From: Bifidobacterium pseudolongum subsp. globosum
GTDB lineage: Bacteria > Actinomycetota > Actinomycetes > Actinomycetales > Bifidobacteriaceae
Assembly: GCF_004155535.1 (NCBI RefSeq)
Contig: NZ_RYUH01000009.1
Span: 124,001-188,000, forward strand
DNA length: 64,000 nt
Direction: 5' to 3'
A program made the translations under genes and the position numbers. Every line of letters starts with the position of its first letter. Within the stretch, counting starts at the first letter, position 1. Of the stretch, positions 58,646 through 64,000 are shown piece after piece. Under the pieces are notes generated by a model. That model made no database searches and was not told the origin of the DNA. It worked only from the letters and a program-made list of their open reading frames with translations.

Positions 58646-59563
58646 ATGAGTTCCGGGCTCACTCCAGAGGAGCAATTTGCGTTGCGGTCCGATTTCGGTC
58701 TGCGGCTGAGCAACTCGATGAAGCAGAACGGCCCACTGTGCGTGGGCATCGATCCGCATCGCAAGGTGCTCTCCGAGTGGGGTTACCAGGTGAACGCGGA
58801 AGGCGCGGAGCTGTATGCCATGCGCATGCTGCAGGCGGCCAGCGGCCGCGCCGCCGCCGTCAAATTCCAGTCGTCGATGTTCGAACGCTACGGGGCCAAG
58901 GGGTACGCGGCCCTTGAGCGTGTGCTCTATGCCGCACGGCAGATGGACATCATCACCATCGTCGACTGCCTGCACGGCGGCCTGTCCACCACGATCTCCG
59001 CGATCGCCGACGCCTATTTCAAGCAGGGCGCGCCGATGCTCGCGGATGCGATCACCCTGCTGCCGTATTATGGCGCGCGTTCGCTCGGCGGCGTGATCAA
59101 CGACGCGCTCGACCACGGCCGCGGCGTGTTCATCGCATCGCTCACCTCGAACCCGGAAGGCGCGAGCCTGCAGACGGCGATCCGCCAGACCGGCGAATAC
59201 AAAGGCAAGACCGTGGCCTACGGCATCGCCAACACCGCGCAAAAATACAACCAGGACGTCAAAGGCCTCGGTTCGGTGGGCCTGATCATCGGCGCCACCA
59301 TCGGCCAATGGCTGCAGGAAAGCGGTGTGGCGCCCGCCAGCTTCACCGGACCGATCCTGTCGCCGGGCTACGGCTGGCAGGGAGCCGAAGCGGACGATCT
59401 GCGCACGGTGTTCCGCGGTACACACGGCAACGTGCTCGTGACCGTGTCGCGCGCGATCTCGGAACACGGCCCGGGAATCCAGGACCTCATCCAAGCCACC
59501 GAAAGCATCTCGCTCGACATTCGGCGCGCATTGATGGAAACGCTCGAAGGAGACGAATCGTGA
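58646..59563 (+). CDS. Orotidine-5'-phosphate decarboxylase-like protein lacking catalytic residues
   Basis: 305 residues aligning end to end with type 2 (actinobacterial) Pyr[74 protein letters not shown] and [11 protein letters not shown]. The first active-site lysine is kept (Lys73 in AVKFQ), but the motif that should read DAKRGDIG reads DCLHGGLS (residues 107-114), replacing the catalytic Lys by Leu109 and Asp by Gly112. Position between carB and gmk is that of pyrF. Either the enzyme is inactive or changed, or a second pyrF exists elsewhere. Gap to carB is 15 bases; the stop overlaps gmk. Confidence 0.75.
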   Translation: MSSGLTPEEQFALRSDFGLRLSNSMKQNGPLCVGIDPHRKVLSEWGYQVNAEGAELYAMRMLQAASGRAAAVKFQSSMFERYGAKGYAALERVLYAARQMDIITIVDCLHGGLSTTISAIADAYFKQGAPMLADAITLLPYYGARSLGGVINDALDHGRGVFIASLTSNPEGASLQTAIRQTGEYKGKTVAYGIANTAQKYNQDVKGLGSVGLIIGATIGQWLQESGVAPASFTGPILSPGYGWQGAEADDLRTVFRGTHGNVLVTVSRAISEHGPGIQDLIQATESISLDIRRALMETLEGDES

Positions 59564-60159
59564 CGAATCAGCAGGAACGCACAGGCGGCCGTCTCATGGT
59601 GTTGACCGGCCCCACCGCGGTCGGCAAAGGCACTGTTGAGGCGGCGTTGCGCAAGCAGCATCCCGAGGTGTGGGTCTCGGTCTCCGCCACGACGCGCGCG
59701 CCCCGGCCCGGCGAAGTGGATGGCGTGACCTACTGGTTCATGAGCGAAGACGAGTTCGAAGCCAAGGAGCGCGCCGGCGAGTTCCTCGAGACGGCACTCG
59801 TGCACGGCATGGCGCACTACGGCACGCCGCTTGTGCCAGTGGAGGAGCATCTGGCGGCGAATGTGCCCACCGTGCTCGAAATCGACCTGCAGGGCGCGCG
59901 CCGTGTCAAGGAACGCGCGCGCGAACTCGGCCTCGACGTGGTCTACGTGTTCTTGGCGCCGCCGAGCTTTGACGAACTGAAGAAGCGGCTGATCGGCCGT
60001 GGCACCGAGACGCCCGAACAACAGGCGAAGCGCTTGGAGACCGCGAAGGTGGAGCTCGCCGCCGAACCGGAGTTCGACGTGACGATTGTGAACAACACCG
60101 TCGAACAGGCCGCCGAAGACCTGTGGAACGTCATCGCCGCCGAATACGGCCTCGACTGA
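59560..60159 (+). CDS. gmk: Guanylate kinase
   Basis: Phosphorylates GMP to GDP. 199 residues from GTG 59560, whose GTGA overlaps the previous stop; AAGGAGA lies upstream. P-loop variant [19 protein letters not shown]-binding [16 protein letters not shown] and YWFMSEDEF, and [13 protein letters not shown] are all present. Last gene of the run, closing with a 26-bp-stem terminator. Confidence 0.94.
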   Translation: MTNQQERTGGRLMVLTGPTAVGKGTVEAALRKQHPEVWVSVSATTRAPRPGEVDGVTYWFMSEDEFEAKERAGEFLETALVHGMAHYGTPLVPVEEHLAANVPTVLEIDLQGARRVKERARELGLDVVYVFLAPPSFDELKKRLIGRGTETPEQQAKRLETAKVELAAEPEFDVTIVNNTVEQAAEDLWNVIAAEYGLD

Positions 60160-60200
60160 TTGCCGCGTGGTCGCGTCCGGCCACACCCACTAGACATGGT

Positions 60201-60254
60201 AAAAGGCTGTGGGGCTGGTCCAGAATCCATTCTGGACCAGCCCCACAGCCTTTT
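60201..60254. terminator. Perfect bidirectional terminator between gmk and ilvD
   Basis: Twenty-six bases (60201-60226, starting AAAAGGCTGTGGGG) are followed after CC by their exact reverse complement (60229-60254, ending CCCACAGCCTTTT). A and T runs flank the stem on both sides, so it works for both convergent genes. Confidence 0.93.
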
Positions 60255-60274
60255 GCCTATATGGGAGCGTGATG

Positions 60275-62134
60275 TCAGGCGAGGCCGGAGAGCTTGTTGA
60301 TGAGCTCCGGGTCACGCGTGGCGCCCTTGTCCGCCGAGCGGGCGAACGCGGCGAAGGCCTTGAGTGCCTGGCTCACCTGGCGGTCGCGGTGCGCCACATA
60401 GCCGTCACCGGCCTCGAGCTTGGCACGGCGCTCGGCGAGTTCCTCGTCGCTCAGCTCCACGTTGATCGTGCGGTTCGGAATGTCGATCACGATCATGTCG
60501 CCGTTTTCGACGAGGGCGATCGGACCGCCGCTCGCCGCCTCCGGCGCCACATGGCCGATCGACAGGCCGGAGGAACCACCGGAATAGCGGCCGTCGGTGA
60601 TGAGCGCGACCTCTTTGCCGATGCCCTTGCCCTTGACGAACGAGGTGGGGTAGAGCATCTCCTGCATGCCCGGGCCGCCCTTCGGGCCCTCATAGCGGAT
60701 GATCAGCGCCTGGCCTGGCTTGAGCGTGTCGTTGAGGATCACTTCGATCGCCTGTTCCTGTGATTCGACGACGAGTGCCGGCCCGCGGAACGTCCAGATC
60801 TCCTTCGGCACGCCCGCGGTCTTCACCACGCAGCCGTCCGGCGCGAGGTTGCCGCGCAGCACGGCGAGGCCGCCTTCGGTCACCGCCGGGTGGTCGATGT
60901 CGTGGATCGCGCCGTTGACGCGGTCGGTGTCAAGCGACTCGAACGTCGTCTCATGCGTCCATGGCTCGGGCGAGACGATGTGGCCGGGCGCTGCCTTGAA
61001 GAAGTCGCGCGCCTCCTCGGTGCAGGTGTCGCGCATGATGTCCCAGTCCGCGAGCTTGGCTTCGAGCGAGGGGTAGTCCACCGAATGCACGTCGCGGTGC
61101 AGCTTGCCCGCGCGGTCGAGCTCGCCGAGGATGCCGGTGATGCCGCCGGCGCGGTGCACATCGGAGATCTCCCATTCGCCCGACGGCGACGCCTTGCAGA
61201 TGCACGGCACGGTGTGGCTGATGCGCTCGATGTCGTCGAGCGTGAAGTCGACGTCGGCGCTCTGCGCCATCGCGAGGATGTGCAGCACCGTGTTCGTGGA
61301 GCCGCCCATCGCCACGTCCATCGTCATCGCGTTCTCGAACGCGTGCTTGGTGGCGATCGAACGCGGCAGCACCGACTCGTCGTCGTGCTGGTAATAGCGG
61401 TTCGCGATGTCGACCACGGTCTGCGCGGCACGCTCGAACAGCTGCTTGCGGTAGCCGTGCGACGCGAGCACGGTGCCGTTGCCGGGCAGCGCGAGGCCGA
61501 TCGCCTCGTTGAGGCAGTTCATCGAATTGGCGGTGAACATGCCGGCGCACGAGCCGCACGTGGGGCACACGGTGCGTTCGTAGGCGAGCAGGTCCTCGTC
61601 GGTCATGTTGTCGTCGGCCGAGGCGTACATCACGTCGATCAGATCGGTGTTCTCCTTGACGGTGCCGTCGGGCAGCACCGTTGTGCCGGCCTCCATCGGA
61701 CCGCCGGAGACGAACACGGTGGGAATGTTGAGGCGCAGCGCGGCCATGAGCATGCCCGGTGTGATCTTGTCGCAGTTCGAGATGCAGATGAGCGCGTCGG
61801 CGCAGTGCGCGTTGACCTGGTATTCCACGGTGTCGGCGATGATCTCGCGGCTCGGCAGCGAATACAGCATGCCGGTGTGGCCCATGGCGATGCCGTCGTC
61901 GACGGCCATCGTGTTGAATTCGCGCGGGATGCCACCCGCCTGCTTGACCGCTTCGGAGACGAGGCGGCCCACCTTGTTCAGATGCACGTGCCCGGGCACA
62001 AATTCGTCGAACGAGTTGGCGATGGCGACGATCGGCTTGCCGAAGTCCTTGCCGTCCACACCGGCCGCGCGGTAGAGCGCACGAGCACCGGCGAAGATTC
62101 TTCCATTCATGATTTTTGCAGATCGCATTTCCAT
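60275..62134 (-). CDS. ilvD: Dihydroxy-acid dehydratase
   Basis: 619 residues; dehydrates dihydroxy-isovalerate and dihydroxy-methylvalerate in branched-chain amino acid synthesis. Iron-sulfur ligand cysteines lie in [12 protein letters not shown] and [35 protein letters not shown] is the typical N-terminus. The ATG at 62134 is followed two codons later by another (62128). No other ilv gene is in the window. Confidence 0.96.
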   Translation of the reverse strand: MEMRSAKIMNGRIFAGARALYRAAGVDGKDFGKPIVAIANSFDEFVPGHVHLNKVGRLVSEAVKQAGGIPREFNTMAVDDGIAMGHTGMLYSLPSREIIADTVEYQVNAHCADALICISNCDKITPGMLMAALRLNIPTVFVSGGPMEAGTTVLPDGTVKENTDLIDVMYASADDNMTDEDLLAYERTVCPTCGSCAGMFTANSMNCLNEAIGLALPGNGTVLASHGYRKQLFERAAQTVVDIANRYYQHDDESVLPRSIATKHAFENAMTMDVAMGGSTNTVLHILAMAQSADVDFTLDDIERISHTVPCICKASPSGEWEISDVHRAGGITGILGELDRAGKLHRDVHSVDYPSLEAKLADWDIMRDTCTEEARDFFKAAPGHIVSPEPWTHETTFESLDTDRVNGAIHDIDHPAVTEGGLAVLRGNLAPDGCVVKTAGVPKEIWTFRGPALVVESQEQAIEVILNDTLKPGQALIIRYEGPKGGPGMQEMLYPTSFVKGKGIGKEVALITDGRYSGGSSGLSIGHVAPEAASGGPIALVENGDMIVIDIPNRTINVELSDEELAERRAKLEAGDGYVAHRDRQVSQALKAFAAFARSADKGATRDPELINKLSGLA

Positions 62135-62314
62135 AAGGCACCATTCAACCGGAATCCCGCTGAAAAGTCAGCACCTTGGGCCACATGGTGGGCAATATTT
62201 GACAAATCTTGACAATTGCGTGCGCGTTGTTGGTCATGGTGGCGCAAATCAATGGCTTGCGGTAGAGTGGACTCTTTGAGACAAGCATTTGCGAGTGATT
62301 TGGAGATCTCTACT

Positions 62315-62599
62315 ATGGCATTCGGCACCGAGCCTACACCAACCGGACTTGCAGATCCACCGATTGACGATCTTATGGAGCACGCCGATTCGAAGTACGC
62401 GCTGGCGATCTTCGCGGCGAAGCGCGCACGTCAGATCAACTCCTACTTCACGCAGCTCAACGAAGGCCTGCTGCAGAACGTGGGCCCGCTCGTGGAGTAC
62501 GAGAGCCAGGAAAAGCCGCTCTCCATCGCGTTCCGCGAGATCAATGAGGGCCTGCTCGAAGAGACCCTCGGCGAAGACGACCTGAGCGAAGGCAACTGA
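62315..62599 (+). CDS. rpoZ: RNA polymerase omega subunit
   Basis: 94 residues, [20 protein letters not shown] at the start, then the omega core [19 protein letters not shown] and [20 protein letters not shown] lies 9 bases before the ATG at 62315. Helps assembly and stability of RNA polymerase and, in some bacteria, forms part of a ppGpp site. Upstream of the gene a tandem TTGACAAATC/TTGACAATTG is visible and may be -35 boxes. Confidence 0.93.
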   Translation: MAFGTEPTPTGLADPPIDDLMEHADSKYALAIFAAKRARQINSYFTQLNEGLLQNVGPLVEYESQEKPLSIAFREINEGLLEETLGEDDLSEGN

Positions 62600-62613
62600 C
62601 CGGACGCATCCAT

Positions 62614-62666
62614 CGGCAATGCCCCGGCACGCGAGGCGCCTGCCTGCGCGCGCCGGGGCATTGCCG
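62614..62666 (+). terminator. rpoZ terminator hairpin
   Basis: CGGCAATGCCCCGGC (62614-62628) pairs perfectly with GCCGGGGCATTGCCG (62652-62666), 15 bp, loop of 23. No T-tract. Confidence 0.75.
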
Positions 62667-62761
62667 CACTTATGCGCACTTGGGTGCGTGGGCCCCGGCC
62701 ATTTTGCGCGCCTGCACACAATGCACACATGTGACTGATTGAGTACCAAGGGGAGACACAC

Positions 62762-63988
<1,227 letters not shown>

Positions 63989-64000
63989 GCTTGACCGGCC

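Noticed and set aside
62600-62761. SAM riboswitch upstream of metK
   Set aside because: The only strong structure is the rpoZ terminator hairpin; no SAM aptamer core was recognised in the remaining about 95 bases.

Overview
The window looks like a chromosomal segment of a Bifidobacterium. This rests on high GC, actinobacterial gene types (Fur/Zur regulator, 1243-residue PurL, a LexA box of CGAACA-n-TGTTCG type), gene neighbourhoods such as efp-nusB-carA-carB-pyrF-gmk, and LuxS, PurT and an LtaS-type sulfatase. The species cannot be fixed from the sequence alone. No plasmid, phage, intact insertion sequence, rRNA or CRISPR array was seen.

Layout. 0-8 kb: a partial glycerol-dehydrogenase-like gene, luxS, a GNAT acetyltransferase, alr, dgt, dnaG and an ArsB/NhaD-type permease, then tRNA-Arg(TCT). 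8.2-12.4 kb: a DUF3021/LytTR pair, a divergent dxs and a divergently transcribed quinone oxidoreductase; a 22-bp-arm inverted repeat lies between the last two. 12.5-14.7 kb: purE-purK and a Fur-family regulator whose 3' end overlaps the convergent MprF-like gene. 14.6-21.0 kb: envelope genes (esterase and lysyl-phosphatidylglycerol synthase on one strand, LtaS-like sulfatase divergent). 21.1-25.1 kb: purF-purM-purD. 25.3-37.3 kb: accessory region. 37.6-43.5 kb: purT-purC-purL. 43.6-45.8 kb: glycosyltransferase and threonine aldolase. 46-51.2 kb: tRNA-His, then rpsL-rpsG-fusA-tuf. 51.2-64 kb: two poorly known genes, efp-nusB-carA-carB-pyrF-like-gmk, ilvD, rpoZ, metK.

Nine genes of de novo IMP synthesis (purE, K, D, M, F, L, C, T, plus gmk for the GMP branch) sit in three blocks. 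Between purF and purL lies the accessory region. It begins with an SOS-controlled Y-family polymerase and YolD-like partner behind a perfect 26-bp LexA palindrome. It continues with membrane proteins sharing a repeated C-terminal module, a DUF697-type GTPase, a low-GC patch with an XRE regulator and an unrecognised 413-residue protein, and a same-strand run ending in a PH/GRAM-like zinc-ribbon protein and an SPFH-SHOCT protein. That last run resembles the B. subtilis YdjGHI membrane-stress set in parts list and is the best candidate here for an undescribed system.

Other points: the protein in the pyrF position lacks the catalytic Lys and Asp of the DxKxxD motif of OMP decarboxylase; rpsL is preceded by a structured stretch ending in an intrinsic terminator whose U-tract overlaps the apparent rpsL promoter; and a 19-bp inverted repeat enclosing 90 nt near the purL terminator looks like a small non-autonomous element.
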